The position numbers and the translations under genes were made by a program. Below, piece by piece: positions 25,479 to 34,519 of a stretch of DNA of 64,000 bases (positions within the stretch are counted from its first letter, which is position 1; each line of letters opens with the position of its first letter). The DNA is from Alkalibaculum sporogenes (GTDB lineage: Bacteria > Bacillota > Clostridia > Eubacteriales > Alkalibacteraceae). The DNA is taken from the NCBI RefSeq assembly GCF_009362815.1, contig NZ_WHNX01000009.1, positions 62,001 through 126,000 of the forward strand. Reading direction: 5' to 3'. Below the pieces are notes generated by a model, which was given only the letters and a program-made list of their open reading frames with translations, did no database searches and was not told the origin of the DNA.

Positions 25479-25515
25479 AGTACAGTGTGAATAAATTACA
25501 TTGTACTTCTCTATT
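25479..25515 (+). terminator. Probable terminator after the tautomerase gene
   Basis: AGTACAGTGT (25479-25488) and ACATTGTACT (25498-25507) pair with one G-T wobble, then TCTCTATTT. The T-tract is imperfect. Confidence 0.5.
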
Positions 25516-25701
25516 TATTATATTGGTTGTTATTCATACATATTATTTACTTAATGTAATCAAAAGACTTTTTATATTAATGAAAAGAATATAGTCAAAT
25601 AAATATAATTTTCTGTTAAAATTTAAAGTAATGTAAGAAAAAATTAAGGTTTATGTGGTAATTTAGTTTATATAGATAAATAGAAATGGGGAAAGTGATG
25701 T

Positions 25702-26160
25702 ATGAAAAGACTAATTGGTTTTTTAGTAGTGTTGTCTGTTCTAGGTGTAATTGGATGGAAGGTATACCCTTATATTGTAGTAGGTATAGATTACTTAAAT
25801 GGAGATGAACCAGGAATTACCAATGAGAATGGTCTTGGAGAAACAATAAAGCAATATGTTGAAAGTGGAGAAATTCTCTCTGATGAAAAATCGGTGAAGG
25901 CTCTAAATAATATATCTGAGGATCTTACGAAGGCAAGGGAATCTCTATCTACAGAGCAACAAAAAGAAGTAGTAACATTAGCGCAACAGGCCATTGACAG
26001 TACTCTTAATAATGAAGGGGATTATAAAGAGAAAATAGATCAGCTTATGGATGCATATAGAGGTTTGCCAAGTGATGAACAGCAAAACATTCAATTTTCA
26101 ATTGGAAAAAGTATTAATATGAGAGATTATTTGACATTGAAGGAAAAGTTAGAAGAATAA
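25702..26160 (+). CDS. Membrane-anchored hypothetical protein, 152 residues
   Basis: One N-terminal hydrophobic segment (about 4-29, LIGFLVVLSVLGVIGW) is followed by a short linker and a soluble, acidic, mostly helical domain (about 45-152). Without a lipobox or clear cleavage site it is likely an N-anchored extracellular protein. I do not recognise a family. It is monocistronic, with gaps on both sides. Confidence 0.75.
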   Translation: MKRLIGFLVVLSVLGVIGWKVYPYIVVGIDYLNGDEPGITNENGLGETIKQYVESGEILSDEKSVKALNNISEDLTKARESLSTEQQKEVVTLAQQAIDSTLNNEGDYKEKIDQLMDAYRGLPSDEQQNIQFSIGKSINMRDYLTLKEKLEE

Positions 26161-26193
26161 TAAACGACTAAATAAGCATTAAACATAACTTTT

Positions 26194-26228
26194 AAGGCAG
26201 TTGGACATATTCTAACTGCTTATTTTTG
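26194..26228 (+). terminator. Terminator after the membrane-anchored protein gene
   Basis: GGCAGTT and AACTGC pair around a 12-nt loop and are followed by TTATTTTTG. Confidence 0.6.
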
Positions 26229-26439
26229 TACCTTTAGTAAATAAAGAGGCTTCACGATAATGCTTTAGAAATCATATTTTTCATTGTAGATTTATCAATT
26301 TTTGTAACGTAATTTATAATAGTTAATTACAAATAAAGGATTTTCGAAATTATTGTTGAATATATACTGTATAATAAAAAAAATATCAGTAGCTCTTTTC
26401 AACGTTAATAAAAAGTAGATATAAGGGGGGTAGATTAGG

Positions 26440-27105
26440 ATGAACAATATAGAAAAAATATCTAATAGTATAGCAGCAAAAATTTCTTCTATTTTGAATT
26501 ACGATAAGGATTACGAAGAAGTGTTAGCTTATGGTGCATTTTCTATGCTTCAAACAATATTTACTATTTTGCTCATTTTATTATTTAGTATTTTTTTCAA
26601 AGTACCTGTTGAAGCATTTATTATTTCATTTACTGCATCTATTTTAAGAAAATATTCTGGTGGAGTACACGCAAGTACTTCAGGTCGATGCACTATATTA
26701 GGTGTTACTGCATTTGTAAGCATGGCTGTACTTATTAAACAGTTAATAAATTTCAGTCTACTAATAAATTTTTACTTTATTATAGGATGTTTTGGATTTG
26801 CTTATTTTACTGTTTTTAAAAATGCACCTAAAGATACACCAAATAAATTAATTACAAATGTAGAAGTTAGGAAAAGTTTGAGGAAGAAATCCTTATGGGT
26901 TTTACATATTTTTTTATTAATTACTGTATTACTACTGTTTTTGTCTACAAGAGGTATTTATTTATATGGATTGATTATTGTTTTTTCTATTTTATGTGGA
27001 ATAAGTTGGCAAGCTTTTACATTAACCTACATAGGAAATCTGATAATATCTAATTTAGATAAACTACTAGGTAGAATTTATAATATCGGAGGTGAAATTC
27101 AATGA
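26440..27105 (+). CDS. agrB: AgrB accessory gene regulator peptidase
   Basis: A 221-residue polytopic membrane protein of the AgrB family, the cysteine peptidase that trims and cyclises the AgrD pro-peptide into a thiolactone signal. The catalytic pair is visible as GGVHASTSGRC, giving His77 and Cys84, the same numbering as in Staphylococcus AgrB. About five hydrophobic segments follow the amphipathic N-terminus. Its stop overlaps the agrD start (ATGA). No AgrC histidine kinase or AgrA regulator is in this window. Confidence 0.94.
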   Translation: MNNIEKISNSIAAKISSILNYDKDYEEVLAYGAFSMLQTIFTILLILLFSIFFKVPVEAFIISFTASILRKYSGGVHASTSGRCTILGVTAFVSMAVLIKQLINFSLLINFYFIIGCFGFAYFTVFKNAPKDTPNKLITNVEVRKSLRKKSLWVLHIFLLITVLLLFLSTRGIYLYGLIIVFSILCGISWQAFTLTYIGNLIISNLDKLLGRIYNIGGEIQ

Positions 27106-27236
27106 AGAGAAGATTAACTATGTCAGCAGTAGCTTTTGCAACTATGATATTAACTCTTGTTGCTACTACTACTTCAGCATCTGCTTGTTGGTTTGGTCTT
27201 TATCAACCTAAAGAACCTAAGATGTTGAGGAAATAA
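27102..27236 (+). CDS. agrD: AgrD-type cyclic lactone autoinducer pro-peptide
   Basis: A 44-residue peptide. A basic start (MKRRLTMSA) is followed by a hydrophobic membrane-binding helix, then SACWFGLYQPKEPKMLRK. This fits the clostridial cyclic lactone autoinducer pattern: a Cys starting the ring, aromatic residues, then a Pro-containing, charged tail (QPKEP) removed by AgrB. The ring is probably the five or six residues from Cys (CWFGL or CWFGLY); the exact cut cannot be read from sequence. Its GGAGGTGAAATTCA site lies inside agrB and the start overlaps the agrB stop. Confidence 0.92.
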   Translation: MKRRLTMSAVAFATMILTLVATTTSASACWFGLYQPKEPKMLRK

Positions 27237-27270
27237 GAGTAAAGGGGCCTTTTTAAGGGCCCCACTCTTA
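27234..27270 (+). terminator. Hairpin terminator after agrD
   Basis: TAAGAGT/ACTCTTA outer arms and GGGGCC/GGCCCC inner arms form a strong stem overlapping the agrD stop codon. The T-tract is short. Confidence 0.8.
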
Positions 27271-27368
27271 TTACTAAAGTTATATTGACAATGATTGTGT
27301 TATAAGTTAATTTACTAAAAAATAGAAATAAACGACTCTATAATACGAAATTAAGGATAATGTGATAA

Positions 27369-29291
27369 TTATTGTGAAGTAGCTGCAGCTGCTTTTGTAC
27401 CGGCAATCCTACCAAATACCATAATATCTGCGGTTGCATTACCACCTAGTCGGTTACCTGCGTGGATGCCACCAGTTACTTCCCCTGCTGCATAAAGACC
27501 TTCAATTACATTACCTTCAGTATCAATAACTTGGGTATCTGTATTGATTTCAACACCACCCATAGTATGATGTAATGAAGGAATACGTGGAGTTGCACAG
27601 TAAGGTCCTTTATCAATTTTATCGTCACCAAAGTTTGATTTTCCAAAATCAGGATCGAGATTATCATCTACATAAGAGTTGTATTTCTTCATTTCATTTA
27701 CGAAATTATCAACAGGAACTCCCATTTTTTCTGCTAGTTCTTCTAATGTATCAGCATAGAAGATATGCCCTGCTTCTTGCATATTGATTAGAACATCTTC
27801 TTCATAATTGCTTAAAATATCGTTATCACCGATAATGTAGAAAAGACCATTTTCCTGATCAAGAGCAGCTTTAGAAAGAACATCACGTTCTGCATACTCA
27901 TTTACATATCGAACACCCTCACTATTGACGAATACTTGTGATTCAGCACTACCCCATATACCATCGGTCATTGTGCCTGTAATAGGATGAGAACTTGGCA
28001 TCATCTGTGAATAACCCATACCTACTAAATTTGCTCCGATTTGTTCAGCCATAACAATGCCATCGCCAGTTGCTGTGCCTACATTAGTTGATTTAGTCGT
28101 ATCAGTAACATATTCTCCCCAATAATTATCATATTCAGCTACCATCTTCGCATTTGCTGCGTACCCTCCAGTTGCTAAAATAACTCCACCATTAGCATAG
28201 GATGTAACTTCTGTACCATCTGATTTTACAGATTTAACACCAATTACTTTACCGTCTTCTTCCATGAGTTCTTTAGCTTCAGTTTCTGTCATTATTTCAA
28301 CACCAAGATCTAAAGCTTGCTGTTCAAATGTACCTATTATGCTACCGTTTTCTGTAGTAAAAGTAGCATGGGTACGAGGCCAAAGAGCGCCAAGGACTGT
28401 AAAAGTTGAATCTGAAACAGTAATGTCATGGCTCTTCATCCAGTCAAGGGTTTCTAGAGCATTATTAGATATTGTACTTACTAAATCAAAATTTGGTTTA
28501 ATAGTAGTGCCATCTAGACCAGTACGAGATCCCCCTATGTACCATTGCATAGTGTGGAGTTCTGGGCTATCAAATAGATAGGATTCACCACTATCTAAAT
28601 ATTCTTTAATTTGTTTTTGAACAGTCACTACTATTTCACTATAATCTTCATATTTTTTTGGATCCTCTTTTAAATACCCTTCTAATTCTATACGAAGTGA
28701 ATCGTCTATTTCAGCTTTCTGTTGAACTTCAGGATTAGCAGAGTTATATACTTTTCCTGCTACTAAAGTGTTTCCACCCAGATAACCTGCTTTCTCGACT
28801 ATTAGAACAGAAGAGCCTTCTTCAGCAGCTGAAATAGCAGCTGCAAGTCCAGCACCTCCGCCGCCAACAACGACCACGTCATATGTACCTTCAATAGGTT
28901 CTTGAGCTTGAATTTCAACTTTATTTTCTAACAAAATACTTGTATCTCCACCTGCTTGATTAACAGCATCTGATACTGCATTTATAATACCATTGCTAGT
29001 CATAGTAGCTCCAGTTATAGTATCAATATCAAGGGACTGGTTTTCAATTATTGCTTTAGGAATGTTCTCAAAAGCAGGATCAGCTAGATATGCTGTCTCT
29101 AATGAACTATTTACAGTTATATTAGTAATACTGTCTTCAGAAAAAGTAACATCCATTAAAATTGGACCTTTCATACCGATGCCTGTACCTGTATAAGTAT
29201 CAGCTGTATAGGAATTTTCTTTTGTAGTAGTTGAGCAACCTACTAAAGATATCAAGGTTGTAATTAACATCAATGTTAATAATTTTTTCAT
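27369..29291 (-). CDS. Extracellular FMN/FAD flavoprotein reductase lipoprotein (second paralogue)
   Basis: A 640-residue paralogue of the 5999-7909 protein. It has a lipobox (SLVGC, Cys19), an FMN-binding domain with TGAT (93-96, in DTITGATMTSN) as predicted flavinylation site, and a FAD_binding_2 module starting VVVGGGGAGLAAAIS with HHTMGG and NRLGGNA near the end. The substrate-side region differs from the first copy (WPRTHATFTTENGS against RPGGHYGYRTY), so the two probably reduce different acceptors. It needs an ApbE flavin transferase and a membrane electron donor, neither seen here. Its ribosome site is AAGGAGG. It is transcribed toward agrBD. Confidence 0.9.
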   Translation of the reverse strand: MKKLLTLMLITTLISLVGCSTTTKENSYTADTYTGTGIGMKGPILMDVTFSEDSITNITVNSSLETAYLADPAFENIPKAIIENQSLDIDTITGATMTSNGIINAVSDAVNQAGGDTSILLENKVEIQAQEPIEGTYDVVVVGGGGAGLAAAISAAEEGSSVLIVEKAGYLGGNTLVAGKVYNSANPEVQQKAEIDDSLRIELEGYLKEDPKKYEDYSEIVVTVQKQIKEYLDSGESYLFDSPELHTMQWYIGGSRTGLDGTTIKPNFDLVSTISNNALETLDWMKSHDITVSDSTFTVLGALWPRTHATFTTENGSIIGTFEQQALDLGVEIMTETEAKELMEEDGKVIGVKSVKSDGTEVTSYANGGVILATGGYAANAKMVAEYDNYWGEYVTDTTKSTNVGTATGDGIVMAEQIGANLVGMGYSQMMPSSHPITGTMTDGIWGSAESQVFVNSEGVRYVNEYAERDVLSKAALDQENGLFYIIGDNDILSNYEEDVLINMQEAGHIFYADTLEELAEKMGVPVDNFVNEMKKYNSYVDDNLDPDFGKSNFGDDKIDKGPYCATPRIPSLHHTMGGVEINTDTQVIDTEGNVIEGLYAAGEVTGGIHAGNRLGGNATADIMVFGRIAGTKAAAATSQ

Positions 29292-29656
29292 AATATCCTC
29301 CTTAAAGTATTTGTTAAAGTATTAACTAGTAAAACTAAACCCCTTTCAAATAATATAGCTTATAAAATAAGTTATTATAGTATTAAATATATTTCAATCA
29401 TGTATAGATTATTCTGATTTAGTAATTATTTATTAAAATTTTAGCAATTAACCCAATAAAGGTTGTTCTGTTTTATTTATCGCGAAGACAATGAGACAAG
29501 TAGCTGCTTGCAGACATTTGGCGACTGTCCGCGTAACCACAGAGAAACTCGCGAAGCGTGTTTCTCTGTGGTTTATAATGGGTATATAAATAGAAGTATT
29601 TTTACATAAGCGATGAATAAATAGTATGTCATAAAAGTCATACAGAAGAGGTGAAA
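29292..29656. other. Intergenic region with a long hairpin
   Basis: This 365-bp gap between divergent genes has no reading frame. At 29535-29573 the arms AACCACAGAGAAAC and GTTTCTCTGTGGTT pair perfectly around an inner CGC gaa GCG, giving an almost uninterrupted 18-bp hairpin. No T-run follows, so it is not a normal terminator. A possible decayed relative of the structured repeat (TGAGACAAGTAGCTGCTTGC) lies just upstream. Confidence 0.6.
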
Positions 29657-30190
29657 ATGAAATATACGGTAAAGGACATTGTAGTTATTGGTTTAATGGC
29701 TGCATTAACTGTAGTAATTGGATACGTATTTTATATTGTGGGAAGTATGTTTCCTATTCCAGGTTATAAATTTATTATTTTTGCACCGTTTTTAGGATTT
29801 ATGATATTTATCCCTACACGAAAGATACAAAAGATAGGAGTTATTTCAGCAATGAGTACAGTTTTTGCAGCTTTGATGAGCCCAGTTAGTGTGTTTATGG
29901 GTATTGCTATATTTATGACTGGAATTACTACTGATTTGTTTACTCTGATAATTTTACATAATTATAGACATACATGGAAAATCACTGCTTCTGCTGGGAT
30001 ATACCCTATGTTTGCGGTGTTGTGGGCATTTTTAGTGTCTTATTATTTTACAGGAAATGCAATGTATAAATTAATAGGTGGATGGATCTCTATAACTTTA
30101 CTTTGTATAGTTATTTATATACTAGGCTTACTTGGAGCCTATCTAGCTAATAAAGTGGTATATAAAAGAATTTTTAAGAGTAAGGCATAA
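29657..30190 (+). CDS. ECF-transporter S-component-like membrane protein
   Basis: A 177-residue membrane protein with about six hydrophobic segments, starting YTVKDIVVIGLMAALTVVIG, the N-terminal style typical of substrate-binding (S) components of energy-coupling-factor importers, which take up vitamins such as flavins or thiamine. The start at 29657 fits AGAAGAGGTGAAA; an in-frame GTG at 29651 is less well placed. It lies divergently beside a flavin reductase, so a flavin or cofactor precursor is an attractive but unproven cargo. No EcfA/T genes are nearby, so it would rely on shared ECF modules. Confidence 0.6.
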   Translation: MKYTVKDIVVIGLMAALTVVIGYVFYIVGSMFPIPGYKFIIFAPFLGFMIFIPTRKIQKIGVISAMSTVFAALMSPVSVFMGIAIFMTGITTDLFTLIILHNYRHTWKITASAGIYPMFAVLWAFLVSYYFTGNAMYKLIGGWISITLLCIVIYILGLLGAYLANKVVYKRIFKSKA

Positions 30191-30285
30191 GTATAATTAT
30201 ATAAAATAGTTTGAATGTCCTTTTATAGGGGTAGTTAAAATATAGATGTAGAAATGTGATGATATACGAAAGTGGAGGTATATTA

Positions 30286-31794
30286 ATGGATAAGAAAAAA
30301 CGATTTACTACTGGATATGGTATTCCTGTACATGATGATCAAGCTTCAGTAACAACAGGAAAAAAAGAGGGTTACACAATGATGAGTGACGTACATCTTG
30401 TAGAAAAACTCGCTCATTTTAACCGCGAAAGGATTCCTGAAAGAGTGGTTCATGCAAAAGGTGCTGGGGCAGGAGGGTATTTTGAGGTTACAAATGATTT
30501 GAGTAAATACACTAGAGCAGATTTTTTATCTGAGGTCGGTAAAAGAACAGAACTATTTGCACGATTTTCTACAGTTGGTGGAGAGAAGGGCTCTGCTGAC
30601 TCAGCTCGAGATCCTCGTGGTTTTGCTGTTAAGTTTTATACTGAGGAAGGAAATTACGATCTTGTAGGCAACAATACGCCAATATTTTTTATTAGAGATG
30701 CTATTAAGTTTCCAGACTTTATACATACTCAAAAAAGAAACCCACAAACAAATTTACCAGATCCTGATATGTTTTGGGACTTTTTATCTCTTACTCCTGA
30801 GTCGATTCACCAAGTCACCATTCTTTTTTCTGATCGAGGAACACCGGAGAACTTTAGACATATGAACGGGTATTCTAGTCATACATATATGTGGTATTCT
30901 AAAGAAAATGAATACGTTTGGGTGAAATATCATTTTAAAACTGATCAAGGTAATAAAACACTGACAGCAGAGCAGGCAGATGAACTAGCTAGTAAAGATC
31001 CTGATCATGCAACTAGAGATTTATTTGAATCTATTAAAGAGGAAAAATTTCCATCTTGGAGTGTATATGTACAAATTATGACGCCAGAGGAAGCCAAGGA
31101 ATACAAATTTGATCCCTTTGACGTAACTAAAGTATGGTATCAATCTGATTTTCCATTGATTCCTTTAGGTAAAATGGTTTTAAATAGAAATCCTGATAAT
31201 TATTTTGCTGAGGTTGAGCAATCTGCTTTCGCACCGAGCTCATTAGTTCCTGGTATTAGTTCCTCTCCTGATAAACTTTTACAGGGTAGATTGTTTGCAT
31301 ATGAAGATGCACATAGATACCGACTTGGTGCAAATCATCATCAAATTGAGGTGAACTCTCCAAAACATGCTACTGCAAATACTTATCAACGAGATGGAGC
31401 GATGAATGTTGATGGAAATAGTGGTAACGCTCCAAACTATTATCCTAATTCCATGGGTGGAGTAGAACCAGACCCATCATTTGCTCCTCCTGCAATTGAG
31501 GTTCAAGCAATAATTGACAGGCATACAAGACCAACAGAGGATGTTGATTTTATTCAAGCAGGACAGCTATATAGTAGAGTAATGAACGATGAGCAAAGAA
31601 ATCATTTGATATCAAATATTGCAGGTCATTTAGTTAACGCAAAGGAAAATATCCAATATAGGCAGACAGCGCTATTTTACAAGTCACATATAGAATATGG
31701 CAGTAGAGTAGCATCTAAGCTAGGTCTTGATATAGACAAAGTCAAAGCATTATCAAAACTATCCCAAGAGGATAGAGTAAAAGAAACTAAATAA
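30286..31794 (+). CDS. katA: Monofunctional haem catalase
   Basis: A 502-residue catalase that disproportionates hydrogen peroxide. The distal His is visible in [13 protein letters not shown] (His56), with [13 protein letters not shown] and the proximal haem-ligand block [12 protein letters not shown]. The length is that of small-subunit catalases. The start at 30286 follows AGTGGAGGTATATTA; an earlier ATG at 30256 lacks a site. Catalase suggests occasional oxygen exposure in a mainly anaerobic cell. A terminator follows at once, so it is monocistronic. Confidence 0.96.
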   Translation: MDKKKRFTTGYGIPVHDDQASVTTGKKEGYTMMSDVHLVEKLAHFNRERIPERVVHAKGAGAGGYFEVTNDLSKYTRADFLSEVGKRTELFARFSTVGGEKGSADSARDPRGFAVKFYTEEGNYDLVGNNTPIFFIRDAIKFPDFIHTQKRNPQTNLPDPDMFWDFLSLTPESIHQVTILFSDRGTPENFRHMNGYSSHTYMWYSKENEYVWVKYHFKTDQGNKTLTAEQADELASKDPDHATRDLFESIKEEKFPSWSVYVQIMTPEEAKEYKFDPFDVTKVWYQSDFPLIPLGKMVLNRNPDNYFAEVEQSAFAPSSLVPGISSSPDKLLQGRLFAYEDAHRYRLGANHHQIEVNSPKHATANTYQRDGAMNVDGNSGNAPNYYPNSMGGVEPDPSFAPPAIEVQAIIDRHTRPTEDVDFIQAGQLYSRVMNDEQRNHLISNIAGHLVNAKENIQYRQTALFYKSHIEYGSRVASKLGLDIDKVKALSKLSQEDRVKETK

Positions 31795-31804
31795 TAAAAC
31801 TAAG

Positions 31805-31832
31805 TTCCTCATCTTAAGGTGAGGAATTTTTT
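31805..31832 (+). terminator. Terminator of the catalase gene
   Basis: TTCCTCA and TGAGGAA pair around an 8-nt loop and are followed by six T. Confidence 0.9.
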
Positions 31833-32092
31833 AGTTATCCCTTAGAAGACACAAAAATAAGATTAAATGTATTGAGGGGCTTTTACTTAATATATTAGTA
31901 ATGATAATAGAATATAAATAGATAACTTAAAGTTAGAAACACTGTAAGTGTTAGATATTTGTAAAAAAGTTTTAACATTCAATATGGAATACAAAAATAT
32001 GTTTTAACATGTTTAAAACTGGGTATAACTATATAAAGTTTGTATAAATTTACTAAAGTATAAAAATATATTAGTACAGAGGAGAATAATAA

Positions 32093-32701
32093 ATGGAGAC
32101 CATTAAAATTGAGAGAAGAACTAAGACTAATAGCAATGCAAACGCTAGATTGAGAAAGGGTGGGTATTTACCTGCTAGTGTGTATGGTAAAGGCATGGAA
32201 ACAGAATCAGTGTCCATTAAAATGGAAGAGTTTAGAAAAATATTAAATAAATTAGGTAGAAATGCTGTACTGAGTTTAGAGATTCCCAGCGAAGAACCAA
32301 TTACAGTTATGATAAAAGAAATTCAAAATGCACCTCTTGGTAGAGAATTTTTACATGTGGACTTCCAAAAAATATCCCTTACAGAAGAGGTTGTGGCAGA
32401 TGTAGGGATTAAAGTAATTGGAATTGAAGTTCTAGATGCAAATAAATTAATTTTGGTAAGACAGATTGACGTTATATCTGTAAAGGCATATCCACAAGAT
32501 ATTCCTGAGAGTATTGAGATTGACGTGTCTAAGATGGAAGTTGGAGACACATTGTATATTAGAGATATTAAATTACCTAGTGGAGTAGTCATTGAAGATG
32601 ATCCAGAGCATGGAATTGTATCTGTGTCAGAGCCAAGAGTAAGAGAAGCTGCCGATGAAGGTGATAGTGTTATGGATAATGAAAGCCAAGAAGAAGCTTA
32701 A
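32093..32701 (+). CDS. rplY: Ribosomal protein L25 / general stress protein Ctc (long form)
   Basis: A 202-residue L25 of the long TL5/Ctc type. The N-terminal domain (about 1-90) binds 5S rRNA and has ARLRKGGYLPASVYGKG and the HVDFQKIS block. The C-terminal beta domain (about 95-185) carries GDTLYIRDIKLPSGV. An acidic tail follows. It starts after CAGAGGAGAATAATAA. It is monocistronic. In Bacillus the homologue is stress-induced; no such promoter can be confirmed here. Confidence 0.94.
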   Translation: METIKIERRTKTNSNANARLRKGGYLPASVYGKGMETESVSIKMEEFRKILNKLGRNAVLSLEIPSEEPITVMIKEIQNAPLGREFLHVDFQKISLTEEVVADVGIKVIGIEVLDANKLILVRQIDVISVKAYPQDIPESIEIDVSKMEVGDTLYIRDIKLPSGVVIEDDPEHGIVSVSEPRVREAADEGDSVMDNESQEEA

Positions 32702-32865
32702 TCTGAAGGTATTATAATCATGTGGCTTATAAAAAATAGACATAGTTGACTAGACAAAAACTAATGCCAAAGCAAATAGTCGTAGCACTTATTCTATGAG
32801 ATATTGGATATATTATAGAGTTATGCTATTATAGTGTAATCAAAGCATGGTGTTAGGAGGAAGAA

Positions 32866-33675
32866 ATGAATAGTATTTTTTTGTTAATTATTCCGATTAT
32901 TCAAAATATCGCAATTGCTATTATTTTAGGGATTGTTGGATTAGTTCTTATAAAATGGATTAGTAGTAAAGTTGAAATTTTGTTTGTAAAATCAACTCTT
33001 GATAAAGGGTTGGTTCAGTATATTGCATCTTTAGTAAATATTCTTTTAAAAATTATGTTAGTCGTATCAATTGTTAGCGTCTTAGGAGTTGATACGTCTT
33101 CATTTGTAGCTGTACTTGCTGCTGCAGGTTTCGCTGTGGGGCTGGCATTTCAAGGAACTCTTTCAAATTTTGCAGGTGGTATCTTATTGTTAGCTTTGAG
33201 GCCATTTAAAGTTGGTGATTATATTGAAGCAGATAAATTTGATGGAACAGTGCAGACAATTCAAATTCTATATACTGAGTTAGTGACAGTAGATAATAAA
33301 GTTATATATATTCCAAATGGTAAACTGTCTAACGAGAGTATTGTAAATTATTCTACTAAAGATACTAGACGATTAGATCTTCAATTCAGCGTGGCTTATG
33401 AAGAGGATGTGGACAAAGTAAATGCCTTATTAAAGGATTTATTAGATAATCATCCACTAGTTAATAAAGATAATGAACCTTTTGTAAGGTTGACGGAACA
33501 TGGAGATAGTGCCTTAATTTTTACTATAAGAGTATGGGTAAATGCCCCAGATTATTTTACCGTAAAATTTGATATGATGGAAAATGTTAAAAAACGTTTT
33601 GACCAAGAAAACATCGCTATACCGTATCCTCAAATAGATATACATCTAGATAATACAAAAATGGAAAAAAAATAA
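32866..33675 (+). CDS. mscS: Small-conductance mechanosensitive channel, MscS family
   Basis: A 269-residue channel with three membrane helices (about 8-30, 50-75, 85-125). The pore-lining TM3 is rich in Gly and Ala (AAAGFAVGLAFQGTLSNFAGG). The cytoplasmic beta domain has RPFKVGDYIE and TVDNKVIYIPNGKLSNESI. It releases solutes on hypo-osmotic shock. Its ribosome site is TTAGGAGGAAGAA and a terminator follows. Confidence 0.95.
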   Translation: MNSIFLLIIPIIQNIAIAIILGIVGLVLIKWISSKVEILFVKSTLDKGLVQYIASLVNILLKIMLVVSIVSVLGVDTSSFVAVLAAAGFAVGLAFQGTLSNFAGGILLLALRPFKVGDYIEADKFDGTVQTIQILYTELVTVDNKVIYIPNGKLSNESIVNYSTKDTRRLDLQFSVAYEEDVDKVNALLKDLLDNHPLVNKDNEPFVRLTEHGDSALIFTIRVWVNAPDYFTVKFDMMENVKKRFDQENIAIPYPQIDIHLDNTKMEKK

Positions 33676-33694
33676 ATAATTTACTTATTATACT

Positions 33695-33727
33695 AACAGT
33701 GGGAAAAATAATTCCCCTGTTTTTTTA
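33695..33727 (+). terminator. Terminator of mscS
   Basis: AACAGTGGGAA and TTCCCCTGTT pair with one bulge, followed by TTTTTTATT. Confidence 0.8.
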
Positions 33728-33914
33728 TTGATTTTTTGAGGAACTAATAATTATTAATTATAAAATCATAAAGAAAAAGTTAATCCTATTGAAGAGATTT
33801 ATTTAAAATAACTACCATATCTAACATCAATTAGTATTAAATAAAAGCATATATAAAGTTCATAAGGGAATGATAAGTTTGTGGTTAAAAAATAATAATT
33901 AGGAGGTTTACAAA

Positions 33915-34379
33915 ATGGGAGAAAAAAATAATGAATTATTCAAAAAATTACATGAGAGCAAGGTAGATGTAGAACTTGCAGAAGAAGTAGGTGTTCTTAA
34001 GGATCAATTACATTCTATGCAAAATACTCTAAACCAGTTGAAATCTCAAGCTAAGGGACAACAATCTCAACAAAATCAACAAGGACAACAAGGACAACAA
34101 GGACAAGGACAAGGACAAGGACAAGGACAAGTTCAACAAGCTTCTACTCAACTGATAGATCAAATGAGTAATATTAGAAACCAAGCACAGGAACAACAAC
34201 AACAGACTCAACAACAATTACAGCAATCTATTCAAGAAGCAATGTCTAAATTAAGTGAAGTTAATCAACAAGTTCAAACTGGTCAAGTTCTTGGACAAAT
34301 GAATCAGTTTATTAATCAAGCACAACAACAATTAAATCAAATGGGTCAACAAGATATAAATGGGCAACAACAAAATTAA
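33915..34379 (+). CDS. Gln-rich low-complexity protein, 154 residues
   Basis: About 50 of 154 residues are Gln by my count. A charged helical head (1-40, LFKKLHESKVDVELAEEVG) precedes SQQNQQGQQGQQG, a (GQ)5 stretch encoded by five perfect GGACAA hexamers at 34101-34130, and further Gln-rich coiled-coil-like segments. There is no signal peptide. It has a strong AGGAGGTTTACAAA site, its own terminator and no partner gene. The composition suggests a self-associating, spore-related or prion-like protein, but I recognise no family. Hexamer number can change without shifting frame. Confidence 0.8.
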   Translation: MGEKNNELFKKLHESKVDVELAEEVGVLKDQLHSMQNTLNQLKSQAKGQQSQQNQQGQQGQQGQGQGQGQGQVQQASTQLIDQMSNIRNQAQEQQQQTQQQLQQSIQEAMSKLSEVNQQVQTGQVLGQMNQFINQAQQQLNQMGQQDINGQQQN

Positions 34380-34439
34380 GAAATATGAAAAGTAGATAAT
34401 AGTAAATTTTACTATTACTTAGATACATTTTTAAATAAT

Positions 34440-34473
34440 AAAATCCTAGGGAATCTAATTTCCCTAGGATTTT
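34440..34473. terminator. Bidirectional terminator between the Gln-rich gene and the ATPase/TOPRIM pair
   Basis: AAAATCCTAGGGAA and TTCCCTAGGATTTT form a perfect 14-bp stem with A and T tracts on both sides, positioned between convergent genes. Confidence 0.9.
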
Positions 34474-34519
34474 AGATATTTTATCATTTATCAGTATTTT
34501 ATCAACGAAAACTCTGAAT

